Positions 41,991 through 51,568 of a stretch of DNA of 64,000 bases are shown here, in pieces. The notes below the pieces were generated by a model. That model had not been told where the DNA came from and ran no database searches. It worked only from the letters and a program-made list of their open reading frames with translations. The translations under genes were made by a program, and so were the position numbers. The DNA is from Allofustis seminis DSM 15817. GTDB taxonomy: Bacteria; Bacillota; Bacilli; Lactobacillales; Carnobacteriaceae_A. The stretch spans positions 1 through 64,000 of the forward strand of contig NZ_KB894079.1 of NCBI RefSeq assembly GCF_000374325.1, read 5' to 3'. Position 1 is the stretch's first letter. Every line of letters starts with the position of its first letter.

Positions 41991-43799
41991 ATGTCATTTA
42001 AGAAGAAGTTTAGTTTAATTGCTACCGCAGCATCTGCAGCTTTGCTATTAGCGGCTTGTGGCGGTGGAGATTCTGACAAGAAAGGTTCAGGATCAAACGA
42101 TAAATTTGTAGAGTTTGTTGAGAATGAAGGGAAACCTATTGACGGAGAGAAAACACTTCGCATAGGTATGGTATCTGATGCAGCTTTCCCAGGAATTTTC
42201 AGTTGGGAATTGTATTCATTCCAACTTGACAACCAATTGATGGCTTATAATATGGGGAATATTTTTGCTGAAGACGAAAACTATCAATATAACCAAGAAT
42301 TTGTTGATGGTGCACTCGGTAAATTATCTTATGATAAAGACCGTAACGTTGCGACAGTTACACTTCAAAAAGGTGCGAAGTGGCAAGGAAACGATGAAGT
42401 TGAGCCAGAAGAAGTTACAGTAGATGATATTGTTTTTGCTTATGAAATCATCTGTGACCCAGAATATGATGGTGTACGTTATGGTGATAACTTTGAAAAA
42501 GTTAAAGGTGTAGAAGAATATCATAATGGTGAAGCAGATTCTATCTCAGGACTTGTTGCAGTGGATGATTACAACTTAGAAATTCACTTCAAAGAACCTG
42601 TAGGATTCCAAGTATATCAAGCTGGTGGACTTGTTTGGGGATATGCGGCACCTCGTCACTACTTAGGAGATATTCCAGTGACTGAATTGCAAGAACATGA
42701 AAGAGTTCGTGAACATCCAATTGGATTTGGTCCATTCCAAGTTAACAAAATGGTTCCTGGTGAATCTGTAGAGTATGTTGCGAACAAAGACTACTTTGGT
42801 GGTGCACCAAAAATTGACAAAATTGTTGTTGAACGTGTCCCAACCTCAGGTATCGTAGCAGCTCTTCAAGCAGGAGAATTTGATTTAACATTAAACTTCC
42901 CAAGTACCCAATATGAAGCAATTAAAGATGGTCTTGATGGTTATACTATTTTAGGAACAACTGAAGGCTCATATGAATATCTTGCTTTTAAATTAGGTAA
43001 ATGGAATGCTGAAACTGGTATGAACGAATATGATCCTAATTCAAAAATGGCTAACTTGAACTTGCGTCAAGCAATGGCCTATTCTTTAGATATTGATCAA
43101 GTGGGTGAACGTTTCTATCAAGGACTTCGTTTCCGTGCAACAAGCCATATTGTTCCAGTCTTTGGAGATTATATGAACAAAGAGCTTAAAGGTTATCCAT
43201 ATGATCCGGAAAAAGCTAAAGAATTACTTGATGAAGCAGGTTATAAAGATGTTGATGGTGACGGATTCCGTGAAGATCCAGATGGAAATGAATTAGTCAT
43301 CAACTACATGGCACGTGCAAACTCTGATGCAGCAGAACCTATTGCCAAATACTACCTACAAGCATGGGAAGCTGTAGGACTTAATGTTCAATTAGTAGAT
43401 GGACGCTTACATGAAGTAAACACATTCTATGACCGTGTTCAAGCGGACGATCCTAAGATTGATGTTCATGAAGGCGGCTGGGGTGTAGGAAGTGATCCAA
43501 CTCCTACAAACCTTTATGGAGAAAAAGCAGCATTTAACTTCTCACGTTTTGTTGATGAGAAAAACACTGAATTCTTCAAGAAAATGTCATCTGTAGAAGC
43601 ATTAGATGAAAAAACACGTTATGAAATCTTCCATGAATGGCAAGAATACTTCTTATATGATGTAGCACCTGTTATTCCAACAATTTGGAGAACAGAGTTA
43701 CAGCTTGTAAGCAACCGTGTATCTGCTTGGGCACATGATTCAAAAGCAGGAAAAGACTTACACAAATATGGTCTTCATGTCGTTGATATTGTAGAATAA
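41991..43799 (+). CDS. oppA: Oligopeptide-binding lipoprotein OppA
   Basis: 602-residue extracellular solute-binding protein, family 5. Lipoprotein signal with lipobox LLAAC and lipid-bearing Cys23, then a Gly/Ser/Asp linker (GGGDSDKKGSGS). It captures peptides and hands them to OppBC. The operon order D-F-B-C-A with the binding protein last is like that of lactococci. Its codon choice looks strongly biased, as in highly expressed genes. Terminator follows. Confidence 0.95.
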   Translation: MSFKKKFSLIATAASAALLLAACGGGDSDKKGSGSNDKFVEFVENEGKPIDGEKTLRIGMVSDAAFPGIFSWELYSFQLDNQLMAYNMGNIFAEDENYQYNQEFVDGALGKLSYDKDRNVATVTLQKGAKWQGNDEVEPEEVTVDDIVFAYEIICDPEYDGVRYGDNFEKVKGVEEYHNGEADSISGLVAVDDYNLEIHFKEPVGFQVYQAGGLVWGYAAPRHYLGDIPVTELQEHERVREHPIGFGPFQVNKMVPGESVEYVANKDYFGGAPKIDKIVVERVPTSGIVAALQAGEFDLTLNFPSTQYEAIKDGLDGYTILGTTEGSYEYLAFKLGKWNAETGMNEYDPNSKMANLNLRQAMAYSLDIDQVGERFYQGLRFRATSHIVPVFGDYMNKELKGYPYDPEKAKELLDEAGYKDVDGDGFREDPDGNELVINYMARANSDAAEPIAKYYLQAWEAVGLNVQLVDGRLHEVNTFYDRVQADDPKIDVHEGGWGVGSDPTPTNLYGEKAAFNFSRFVDEKNTEFFKKMSSVEALDEKTRYEIFHEWQEYFLYDVAPVIPTIWRTELQLVSNRVSAWAHDSKAGKDLHKYGLHVVDIVE

Positions 43800-43805
43800 T
43801 TTCAT

Positions 43806-43844
43806 GAAGAACCTAGACTTTTAAAAGTCTAGGTTCTTTTTTTG
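43806..43844 (+). terminator. Terminator of the opp operon
   Basis: AGAACCTAGACTTTT / AAAAGTCTAGGTTCT perfect stem with seven T. Confidence 0.95.
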
Positions 43845-43852
43845 TTTATTTT

Positions 43853-43897
43853 AAATACGAATAATAACTTGATTTATAAACAAAATGTTCGTATAAT
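43853..43897 (+). promoter_or_regulatory. xpt-pbuX promoter with paired PurBoxes
   Basis: TTGATT (43869-43874), 17 nt, TATAAT (43892-43897). AAATACGAATAAT (43853-43865) and, on the opposite strand, TTATACGAACATT (43896-43884) each match the PurBox AWWWCCGAACWWT at 11 of 13 positions. They face each other 18 nt apart and overlap the -10 and the region before the -35. Binding of PurR is inferred from the arrangement known in Bacillus and Lactococcus. No purine riboswitch is present in the 80-nt leader. Confidence 0.75.
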
Positions 43898-43925
43898 TCA
43901 TATATCTTATGAAAGGAATGATACT

Positions 43926-44510
43926 GTGAGTTATTTAAAAGAGCGAATTATCCAGGATGGTATAGTAATTAATGAGAATATATTGAAAGTCGATTCTTTT
44001 TTGAATCATCAAATTGATCCGAAAGTAATGCGCGAAGTGAGTAAACAATTTGTAGAATATTTTGGCAATAAAGGTGTCACAAAAATTTTGACCATTGAAG
44101 CAAGCGGTATCGCACCTGCGATTTGGGTGGCGAGTGATTTGGGAGTTCCAATGCTTTTTGCTAAAAAAACAGAACCTTCCACTTTGAAATCAGAAGATTT
44201 GTATGCAACAGAAGTTCATAGTTTTACGAAAAATAAAACAAGTCGCGTTATCGTATCCAAAAAATATCTAAAATCTGAGGATAAAGTTCTTATTATTGAT
44301 GATTTCCTAGCAAATGGCGAAGCATCATTGGGATTAATGGATCTAGTAAAACAATCCGGTGCTGAAGTTGTAGGTGTTGGCATTTGTATCGAAAAATCCT
44401 TTCAGTCTGGACGTGAAAAATTAGAACAGGCAGGTGCTGATATTTATTCGATTTGTCGTATTAAATCATTAGCTAATCAAACGGTAGAATTCGTGGAGGA
44501 TGAAGAATAA
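43926..44510 (+). CDS. xpt: Xanthine phosphoribosyltransferase
   Basis: 194-residue salvage enzyme making XMP from xanthine and PRPP. PRPP motif KVLIIDDFLANGEASLG; N-terminal KVDSFLNHQIDP; ILTIEASGIAPAIW. GTG at 43926 with AAAGGA 8 nt upstream gives exactly the family length; the longer open frame reaches into the terminator of opp. One operon with pbuX, whose start adjoins its stop. Confidence 0.95.
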   Translation: MSYLKERIIQDGIVINENILKVDSFLNHQIDPKVMREVSKQFVEYFGNKGVTKILTIEASGIAPAIWVASDLGVPMLFAKKTEPSTLKSEDLYATEVHSFTKNKTSRVIVSKKYLKSEDKVLIIDDFLANGEASLGLMDLVKQSGAEVVGVGICIEKSFQSGREKLEQAGADIYSICRIKSLANQTVEFVEDEE

Positions 44511-45791
44511 TTGAATAAACTTGCTTGGAATGAGATGAAAAAAGGTCAGAATATTGCGCTCAGTATTCAACATTTACTTGCTATGTATGCGGGTGCTGTA
44601 GTCGTTCCGATTATTATTGCAGATGCATGGGGATTGCCACCTGAAGCAACGGCTTATATGGTTGCCGCAGATATTGTAATTTGTGCAATTACGACTTTTT
44701 TACAAATTTATGATGGAAGATATGTGGGAATTGGTTTGCCTGTTGTGATGGCAAGTACTTTTACAGGAGTTGGACCACTGATAAAAATCGGATTAGAGCA
44801 TAATGTTGCGACAGCATTTGGTAGTGTCTTTGCTGCGGGAGTTATCATGTTAATATTGGCTCCAGTTTTTGCAAAGTTGAATCGATTATTTCCACCACTT
44901 GTAACGGGAATTGTTGTGATGTTAATCGGGATTACCTTAATGCCTGTCGCTATTAATAACTTAGCAGGTGGTGTAGGTTCTACTTCTTATGGTAGTTTGA
45001 AAGTTTTAGGAATTGGTTTTTTAACATTTTTAATTATTTTATTTATTTATAAATTTACACGTGGATTTGTTCAATCTGTTGCGACACTTATTGGATTGGT
45101 TATCGGTACAATTGTAGCATCGTTATTTGGTATGGTGGACTTGTCAGCTGTTTCCGGTGCACCTTTATTTCAAGTGCCAATGCCTCTGTCAGTGGCCGCG
45201 TTAGAATTTGATTTTGGCAGCATTTTGAGTTTGACAGTTGTTGGTATTGTGACATTTATTGAAGCGACAGGTAATTATTTTGGGTTATTGGAAGGCGATG
45301 AGAAATTATCAGAAGCTGATTTAAGAAAAGGGTATCGTTCTGCAAGTATCGGATATCTTCTAGCAGGAATCTTTAATACGACACCACAGACAGCTTTTTC
45401 ACAAAACTTAGGAGTGATAAAGGTTTCGGGCGTACGTAAACGTGAAGTCATTATGAATTTGATTATTTTAATGGCACTGATGGGCTTTATTCCGAAGTTG
45501 GGTGTATTTGCAACGGCTGTCCCAGCACCAGTATTAGGTGGAGCGATGATTTTTCTATTTGGAAATGTATTTGCATATGGCGTGAGTGTATTAGGTTCTA
45601 TGGGACTTTCTGGTGATGATATGACCATTATTGCATCAGCGATTACTGTTGGCTTGGGTGTAACCGTTGTACCCGAAGCTTTCTTACAATTACCTAGTGG
45701 ATTGTCATGGATTACAAGTAGTGGAATTGTTGCAGGAAGTATCACAGCCGTCTTATTGAATGTCTTTTTTAATGGAATACAAAATAAATAA
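44511..45791 (+). CDS. pbuX: Xanthine permease, NCS2 family
   Basis: 426-residue membrane transporter with about 12-14 helices, importing xanthine with protons. Motif region TPQTAFSQNLGVIKVSGV is the NAT/NCS2 signature; ALSIQHLLAMYAGAVVVPII at the start is also typical. TTG start right after the xpt stop, with GGAGG 12 nt upstream, a bit far. Confidence 0.94.
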   Translation: MNKLAWNEMKKGQNIALSIQHLLAMYAGAVVVPIIIADAWGLPPEATAYMVAADIVICAITTFLQIYDGRYVGIGLPVVMASTFTGVGPLIKIGLEHNVATAFGSVFAAGVIMLILAPVFAKLNRLFPPLVTGIVVMLIGITLMPVAINNLAGGVGSTSYGSLKVLGIGFLTFLIILFIYKFTRGFVQSVATLIGLVIGTIVASLFGMVDLSAVSGAPLFQVPMPLSVAALEFDFGSILSLTVVGIVTFIEATGNYFGLLEGDEKLSEADLRKGYRSASIGYLLAGIFNTTPQTAFSQNLGVIKVSGVRKREVIMNLIILMALMGFIPKLGVFATAVPAPVLGGAMIFLFGNVFAYGVSVLGSMGLSGDDMTIIASAITVGLGVTVVPEAFLQLPSGLSWITSSGIVAGSITAVLLNVFFNGIQNK

Positions 45792-45792
45792 A

Positions 45793-45835
45793 AATAAAAA
45801 CTTGCGGATTCAATTGAATCCGCAAGTTTTTTTAT
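45793..45835. terminator. Bidirectional terminator between pbuX and the HAD gene
   Basis: Perfect palindrome ACTTGCGGATTCAA / TTGAATCCGCAAGT with A run before and T run after; between convergent genes. Confidence 0.95.
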
Positions 45836-46647
45836 TATAAATTGAAATATTCTGCTAAATAACGCGCGACACCTTGTTCGGCATTGGTGAATGGGGTCTG
45901 GTCATCTGCGATTTTTTTGATTGGCATAATAGCATTGGCCATTGCGACACCATGTCCTGCATATTGAATCATTTCATAATCGTTATCTTCATCGCCGAAA
46001 GCTAAAATGTCTTGGCGTGGAATGCGATAATATTCGGCAATTCTTTCAACCCCCATTGCTTTTTGAACGCCCGCTTGAACAAGTTCCAAGCAAGGGGCAA
46101 ATCCCCCCCATGTTCTTACCTCGACTTTGTTGTCGACAAGGGATAGAATTCTATCTTTTATAAGATTGTGTGCATGATCATTATGCGTGAAGATACTAAC
46201 AGAAATTGGATCTTCATTTAAAGATTGTTCATCAAAGGGTTGGGCATTTTCATTTTGTGAATTAAAAAATTCTGGATAAGGAATGAAATCACGATCCATA
46301 TATACAGCATCAATTGTTTCTGCTGCAATCATTTTTACATGTTCAAATTCATTCATCTGCAACATACTGAGTGCAATATGCTTGTCTAATGTCTGCTTAT
46401 AGGATGCATCCCATTGATGATCATGGGGATGATGGCATAGTGCACCATTAAAATTTACCATAGGGGTATTGAGCTGGAGCTGGCGATAAAATCGCTGACT
46501 ATTACGATAAGAGCGTCCAGTTACAATACAAATGAGATGTCCTTTTTTAGCAACTTCCGTAAAAACTTCTTCTGTATACTTTCCGATTTCAGATTCATTA
46601 TTTAATGTTGTGCCGTCAAGATCGATAGCAATTAATTTTTTGTTCAT
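45835..46647 (-). CDS. Cof-type HAD-superfamily phosphatase
   Basis: 270-residue HAD phosphatase (IIB cap). Motif I AIDLDGTTLNNE, motif II VTGRSYRNS, motif III Lys in AGVQKAMGVE, motif IV AFGDEDNDYEMI. ATG at 46647 with AAAGGTG 6 nt upstream. It is a second Cof homologue in the window (compare 18862). Substrate unknown. Confidence 0.9.
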   Translation of the reverse strand: MNKKLIAIDLDGTTLNNESEIGKYTEEVFTEVAKKGHLICIVTGRSYRNSQRFYRQLQLNTPMVNFNGALCHHPHDHQWDASYKQTLDKHIALSMLQMNEFEHVKMIAAETIDAVYMDRDFIPYPEFFNSQNENAQPFDEQSLNEDPISVSIFTHNDHAHNLIKDRILSLVDNKVEVRTWGGFAPCLELVQAGVQKAMGVERIAEYYRIPRQDILAFGDEDNDYEMIQYAGHGVAMANAIMPIKKIADDQTPFTNAEQGVARYLAEYFNL

Positions 46648-46785
46648 ATGATGCACCTTTCTGTTTCGTCCTTTATATTATAGCAAATTGAAATGGAATG
46701 TTAAACAGGGAGAAAAATAGGCTGGGATTTAAAGTTTTTGAGTTTTTTAGTATGATAGTAGTAGAACACATAAGGGGAATATAAG

Positions 46786-47109
46786 ATGAGCGAAGTAGAA
46801 AATATAAGTTTAAAAGAGAAGGTTATGGGGGCACTAAAGGAAGTCATTGATCCCGAGTTGCACATTGACATTGTGAACTTGGGACTCGTTTATGACGTAG
46901 AAATTTCTGAAGAAAGAAAATGCACCATTACAGTGACATTAACGACTATTGGGTGTCCATTAGCTGATATAATTTTTGAAGAAATAAAAAAAACCATCAT
47001 GCCGATTGAAGGAATAGATGAAGTAGATGTAAAACTTGTGTGGTATCCACCGTGGGATCCTTCAAAGATGTCGCGCTATGCTCGTATTGCACTTGGAATT
47101 AGATGGTAA
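46786..47109 (+). CDS. MIP18-family (DUF59) iron-sulfur cluster assembly factor
   Basis: 107-residue SufT/PaaD-like protein. Visible: EVIDPELHIDIVNLGLVYDV, TTIGCPLADII with the conserved Cys, and the C-terminal WYPPWDPSKMS. These proteins help mature Fe-S proteins. It precedes dnaE by 13 nt, probably in one transcript; no functional link with DnaE is implied. Confidence 0.9.
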   Translation: MSEVENISLKEKVMGALKEVIDPELHIDIVNLGLVYDVEISEERKCTITVTLTTIGCPLADIIFEEIKKTIMPIEGIDEVDVKLVWYPPWDPSKMSRYARIALGIRW

Positions 47110-47122
47110 AGGAGGGTATGAG

Positions 47123-50100
47123 ATGGCATTTGTTCATATGCAAGCTTATAGTTATTATTCTTTATTGCGTAGTCCATTAGCTCCTGAAAAATTAGCAAAG
47201 CGTGCAAAAGAGTTAGGATATTCTGCACTTGCCTTAACTGATTTTCAGACGTTGACAGGTGCCATTGAATTTTATGAGGCATGTATCAAATATAATATTA
47301 TGCCAATTATTGGACTCACGCTGCGCCTTCCTTCGCCACTTCATGCACCATTTGATGAAGTAATTTTTATTGCTAAGACGAATCATGGCTACCAAAATCT
47401 TCTAGCAATAGCGACCATGCAATCTCTAAAACAAGAAAATTGCAACCTGACTGATTTAACAGATTATGAAAAAGATGTGGCCTGTATTGTTAAATTGACG
47501 GATGAGATAAAAAATAAAGCGCAAAATGAGTGGGAAAAATCAGCGCTTGATCACTGGATACATCATTATTCCGATCATTTTACCGATTTTTATATCGGAG
47601 TTGAGCCTAATTTTTTGCCTCATGTGCTTCGTCAACATTTTGAATCGGAGAATATTCCATTAATAGCAACACCACATGTAACATATACAACACGTCAAGA
47701 GCATTATACAAAAAATTTACTAGAAGTTATTCGCGGAGGCGACCGCTTTGGTAAAGTGACGATGGGAGACTTGAATCCGCTACCAGAAGACCATAGAGAA
47801 CAATTACTTTCTCCACAAGCACATGAAGCACAGTATCATAAATATGGGCTAAGTGCTGCTGCCGATAATACGGCTAATTTAGCAAAAAATATACATCTAT
47901 CACTTGAATTAGGACAGCCAACACTGCCAAAATTTCCTGACACTGGCAAGCGGTCGAGTGCGCAGTATCTATTTGATCTATGCCAAAAGCAATTACCTAA
48001 GCGAGTGGAGAATGTGACCGCTGAATATGAGAACCGTTTGAAATATGAATTACGTATTATTGAAGAAATGGGTTTTTCGGATTATTTTCTAATTGTATGG
48101 GATATTATTCGATTTGCACATCGTTCGCATATTTTCACTGGAAGCGGACGCGGGTCAAGTGCGGGATCGTTGGTTGCCTATGTTCTAGGCATTACTGATG
48201 TGGATCCTATCCAATATGATTTGTTATTTGAGAGATTTTTGAATAAAGAGCGCTATACAATGCCAGATATTGATTTAGATTTTCCAAGTGATCGCAGGGG
48301 CGAAATTCTAGATTATCTTGAAGAAAAATATACACAGCATCATGTTGCCCAAATTTGTACATTAGGAACATATCGAGCAAAATCGGCATTACGTGAGCTA
48401 GCGAGAGTTTTTGGATTAGATAAGAAAATGGCGGATCAGTGGTCAAACGCCGTTCCAAACCTTGGACTAAATACAACGCTAGATGAAGCGTATAAACAAT
48501 CAAAACCACTCCAACAATTAGTTCAACGAAATGAATATAATCGTCAATTTTTTGAAATTGCTAAGACATTACAAGGTATCCCGCAAAATTATTCAACACA
48601 TGCTGCGGGGGTTGTTCTATCGGAACGTCCCCTTGTAGAAGTTGTTCCTTTAATGAAGTCGAATATGTCGCTACTTTTGACCCAATTTACAATGAATGAT
48701 GTCGAAAAAGTAGGACTGCTGAAGCTTGATATTTTAGGATTGCAGAATTTAACGATTTTAGCAGATTGTTTAAAATTCAGTCAGTATGAGCAAAAACCAG
48801 GCCTTCACTCCGTTCGAGAAATTCCTGATAATGATCCTAAGACATTGGCCATTTTTCAATCAGGTATGACAAATGGCATCTTTCAATTTGAATCGGATGG
48901 AATCAAACATGTTCTTCAAAAATTGCATCCGACTAATTTTGAAGATATTGTAGCAGTCAATGCTTTATATCGACCGGGACCAATGCAACAGATTGATCAT
49001 TTTATCAAGCGAAAACATGGCGAAGAATCTGTGGATTATCCACATGAAGATCTAAAACCGATTCTTGAGGTTACTTACGGTATTATGGTATATCAGGAGC
49101 AGATCATGCGTGTTGCAACAAAGTTAGCGGGTTATTCATTAAATGAGTCTGATATGTTACGGCGTATGGTTTCGGCAAAAGATGTTCAAGCAATGAAACG
49201 TGGGCACCAGCAATTTGTAGCCCGTGCCGTAGAAAAAGGATATAGTGCACAAGTAGCAGATCAAGTGTATCAACTGATTGAGCGCTTTGCAGATTACGGC
49301 TTTAACCGCTCACATTCCGTTGCATATTCTAAAGTAGCATACCAACTCGCCTATTTTAAAGCACATTACCCAGCCAGTTTTTATGCAGCATTATTCCTAT
49401 CATCGCATTCACATACTAAAATGATGCAGCTTCTCAATGAAGCAAAATTATTAAATGTAACGCTTTATGCTCCGCATATTAATTATAGTTGGACGGATTT
49501 CACAGTGTACCATAAAGCGATTCGTTTTGGATTACGCCAAATTAAAGGATTACAGCGCCAATTTATTCACGATATATTAAGTGAGCGTCAAAATGGCGGT
49601 AAATTTAAAGACCTTCTAGATTTTATTCAGCGCATTCCATCGCGGTGGCGCGATAGTAAGCAGATTCTGCCTCTTATCTATGCTGGTGCTTTTGATGAGT
49701 TAGGAGGATATAATCGTAATGAAATGCTCACTTCTTTAGACACTGCCATCGAAAGTATTTCAATGAGTCATGGAAGTATTGAATTGCTGGAAGTATTTGA
49801 CCCTAAAATTGAAGCCAAAGAGGAATTAACAAAAGAAGAAAAAAGTGAGCAAGAATTTGAAGTGTTGGGGTATTATTTTTCAAATATGATCGACGCTGAT
49901 GTGATGAATATGCTGCCTCAATTCGGCGTACAAATTAATGAAGCAGTAAAGGATAAGGAAAGTACAAAGCAATTGGTAATGATACAGTCTATCAAAACAA
50001 TTCAGACGAAAAAAGGAATTCCAATGTCCTTTATTAAGTGTCGTACAACAACGGAGTCGTTAACGCTCGTTCTTTTCCCGAAACAGCACCACAAATATAT

Positions 50101-50491
50101 TAAACAAGTTGTTCCGCAGGATTATTTTATAGTATCTGGAACAGTGGAAATCGATCCGCACGAAAAAAAGATACTCGTTGATGATATGCAGCCACTCGAT
50201 AACATCATCGCCACAATAAAAGATCAGAAGATGGAACAGTATAGATTATGTGTCCGCATGAAAAATATGGAAAAACAGCAAGAAGTATTAGAAAAAGTTT
50301 TAGCGATATTCCAAGAATCATCAGGTACAATTCCAACGTGTATTTATGATGATACAACGGGGAAAATCTATGAATTGCGACCAAAATATGCAATACATTA
50401 CAATGAAAAATTATTGATGCGTTTAGAAGCTTTATTAGGAAAAAATCAATATACTTGGCTGTCACGTCAACCAAAAGATAAAACTGTATAA
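47123..50491 (+). CDS. dnaE: DNA polymerase III subunit alpha, DnaE type
   Basis: 1122-residue error-prone replicative polymerase which, in Firmicutes, extends RNA primers for PolC. N-terminal PHP domain (AYSYYSLLRSPLAPEKLAKR), catalytic Asp residues 382, 384 and perhaps 386 in MPDIDLDFPSDRR, GSGRGSSAGSLVAYVLGITD, THAAGVVLS, and a C-terminal OB region. No built-in exonuclease domain is present, as expected for DnaE. The ATG at 47123 has AAAGGAGGG 6 nt before; the frame is open further upstream into the preceding gene, but that is not coding. Confidence 0.96.
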   Translation: MAFVHMQAYSYYSLLRSPLAPEKLAKRAKELGYSALALTDFQTLTGAIEFYEACIKYNIMPIIGLTLRLPSPLHAPFDEVIFIAKTNHGYQNLLAIATMQSLKQENCNLTDLTDYEKDVACIVKLTDEIKNKAQNEWEKSALDHWIHHYSDHFTDFYIGVEPNFLPHVLRQHFESENIPLIATPHVTYTTRQEHYTKNLLEVIRGGDRFGKVTMGDLNPLPEDHREQLLSPQAHEAQYHKYGLSAAADNTANLAKNIHLSLELGQPTLPKFPDTGKRSSAQYLFDLCQKQLPKRVENVTAEYENRLKYELRIIEEMGFSDYFLIVWDIIRFAHRSHIFTGSGRGSSAGSLVAYVLGITDVDPIQYDLLFERFLNKERYTMPDIDLDFPSDRRGEILDYLEEKYTQHHVAQICTLGTYRAKSALRELARVFGLDKKMADQWSNAVPNLGLNTTLDEAYKQSKPLQQLVQRNEYNRQFFEIAKTLQGIPQNYSTHAAGVVLSERPLVEVVPLMKSNMSLLLTQFTMNDVEKVGLLKLDILGLQNLTILADCLKFSQYEQKPGLHSVREIPDNDPKTLAIFQSGMTNGIFQFESDGIKHVLQKLHPTNFEDIVAVNALYRPGPMQQIDHFIKRKHGEESVDYPHEDLKPILEVTYGIMVYQEQIMRVATKLAGYSLNESDMLRRMVSAKDVQAMKRGHQQFVARAVEKGYSAQVADQVYQLIERFADYGFNRSHSVAYSKVAYQLAYFKAHYPASFYAALFLSSHSHTKMMQLLNEAKLLNVTLYAPHINYSWTDFTVYHKAIRFGLRQIKGLQRQFIHDILSERQNGGKFKDLLDFIQRIPSRWRDSKQILPLIYAGAFDELGGYNRNEMLTSLDTAIESISMSHGSIELLEVFDPKIEAKEELTKEEKSEQEFEVLGYYFSNMIDADVMNMLPQFGVQINEAVKDKESTKQLVMIQSIKTIQTKKGIPMSFIKCRTTTESLTLVLFPKQHHKYIKQVVPQDYFIVSGTVEIDPHEKKILVDDMQPLDNIIATIKDQKMEQYRLCVRMKNMEKQQEVLEKVLAIFQESSGTIPTCIYDDTTGKIYELRPKYAIHYNEKLLMRLEALLGKNQYTWLSRQPKDKTV

Positions 50492-50576
50492 ATTTTCACA
50501 GATTTTCAAGACAACAGCATAAAAAAGTGTTAACATATGAATGATAATATAGATTGAGGTAAGAGGGTGATAATTA

Positions 50577-51539
50577 ATGAAAAGAATTGGTGTATTAACA
50601 AGTGGAGGAGATGCACCAGGGATGAACGCTGCCATTAGGGCAGTTGCTCGAAAGGCAATTCAAGATGGTATGGAAGTATATGGCATTCGCAACGGCTATG
50701 CGGGACTCGTGAATGGTGAGATATTTAAGATGTCCGCTAAAGATGTGAGTGGTAAGCTTCAATTTGGTGGAACTTTTCTATATAGCGCACGCTATCCTGA
50801 ATTTAAAGAAGAAGCTGGTCAACGTAAAGGAATTGAACAGCTAAAAAAATTTGGGATTGAAGGGCTAGTTGTTATTGGTGGGGATGGCTCATTTAGAGGT
50901 GCAGCTGCTCTAACTAAATTAGGCTATCCATGTATTGGGATCCCAGGAACGATCGATAATGACGTTCCAGGAACAGATTTTACGATTGGTTTTGATACAG
51001 CAATTAATACAGTGGTACAAGCGATTGATAATATTCGAGATACTGCTGGAAGCCACAAACGCGTTATGATTGTTGAAGTTATGGGACGCGATGCAGGAGA
51101 TATTGCATTGTGGACAGGACTTGCAAGCGGGGCGGAAGAAATTGTTATTCCAGAGCATGATTTTGATTATGAAGTACTCCAAGATCATATTATTCAAAAA
51201 TTTGAAAATGGAAAACGTCATGCAATTGTCGTATTAGCTGAAGGCGTAATGTCTGCTAATGAATTAATGCAACATATGACACGTTTAACAGAACAATATG
51301 ATACACGTTATGTCGTCTTAGGGCATATGCAACGTGGTGGAAAACCAACCGTTCGAGATCGTGTTTTAGCTGCAAGGTTTGGAGTTTTCGCAGTAGAATT
51401 ATTACAAAAAGGCATTGGTGGAAAATGTGTAGCGATTGTAAATGATCAAATTGTTACGCATCCATTTGAAGATATATTTTCTGGCTTAAAACATCAGCCA
51501 AAACTCGAACTTTATGATATTAATGCAATGATTCAATAA
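50577..51539 (+). CDS. pfkA: ATP-dependent 6-phosphofructokinase
   Basis: 320-residue glycolytic enzyme, fructose 6-phosphate to fructose 1,6-bisphosphate. ATP site [24 protein letters not shown], catalytic Asp in [20 protein letters not shown], and [18 protein letters not shown] before the ATG. With pyk 29 nt downstream this forms the standard pfkA-pyk operon, joining the first committed and last steps of glycolysis. Confidence 0.97.
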   Translation: MKRIGVLTSGGDAPGMNAAIRAVARKAIQDGMEVYGIRNGYAGLVNGEIFKMSAKDVSGKLQFGGTFLYSARYPEFKEEAGQRKGIEQLKKFGIEGLVVIGGDGSFRGAAALTKLGYPCIGIPGTIDNDVPGTDFTIGFDTAINTVVQAIDNIRDTAGSHKRVMIVEVMGRDAGDIALWTGLASGAEEIVIPEHDFDYEVLQDHIIQKFENGKRHAIVVLAEGVMSANELMQHMTRLTEQYDTRYVVLGHMQRGGKPTVRDRVLAARFGVFAVELLQKGIGGKCVAIVNDQIVTHPFEDIFSGLKHQPKLELYDINAMIQ

Positions 51540-51568
51540 ATTGGAAAGAATGAAAGAGGTTAACTCAT

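Noticed and set aside
43845-43925. Guanine riboswitch before xpt
   Set aside because: The leader after the TATAAT is about 30 nt and has none of the purine aptamer core; PurBoxes explain the control better.
45275-45745. 156-residue open frame antisense to pbuX
   Set aside because: It is the mirror of a permease gene with low-complexity Thr/Ile/Pro composition and no ribosome site; shadow frame.
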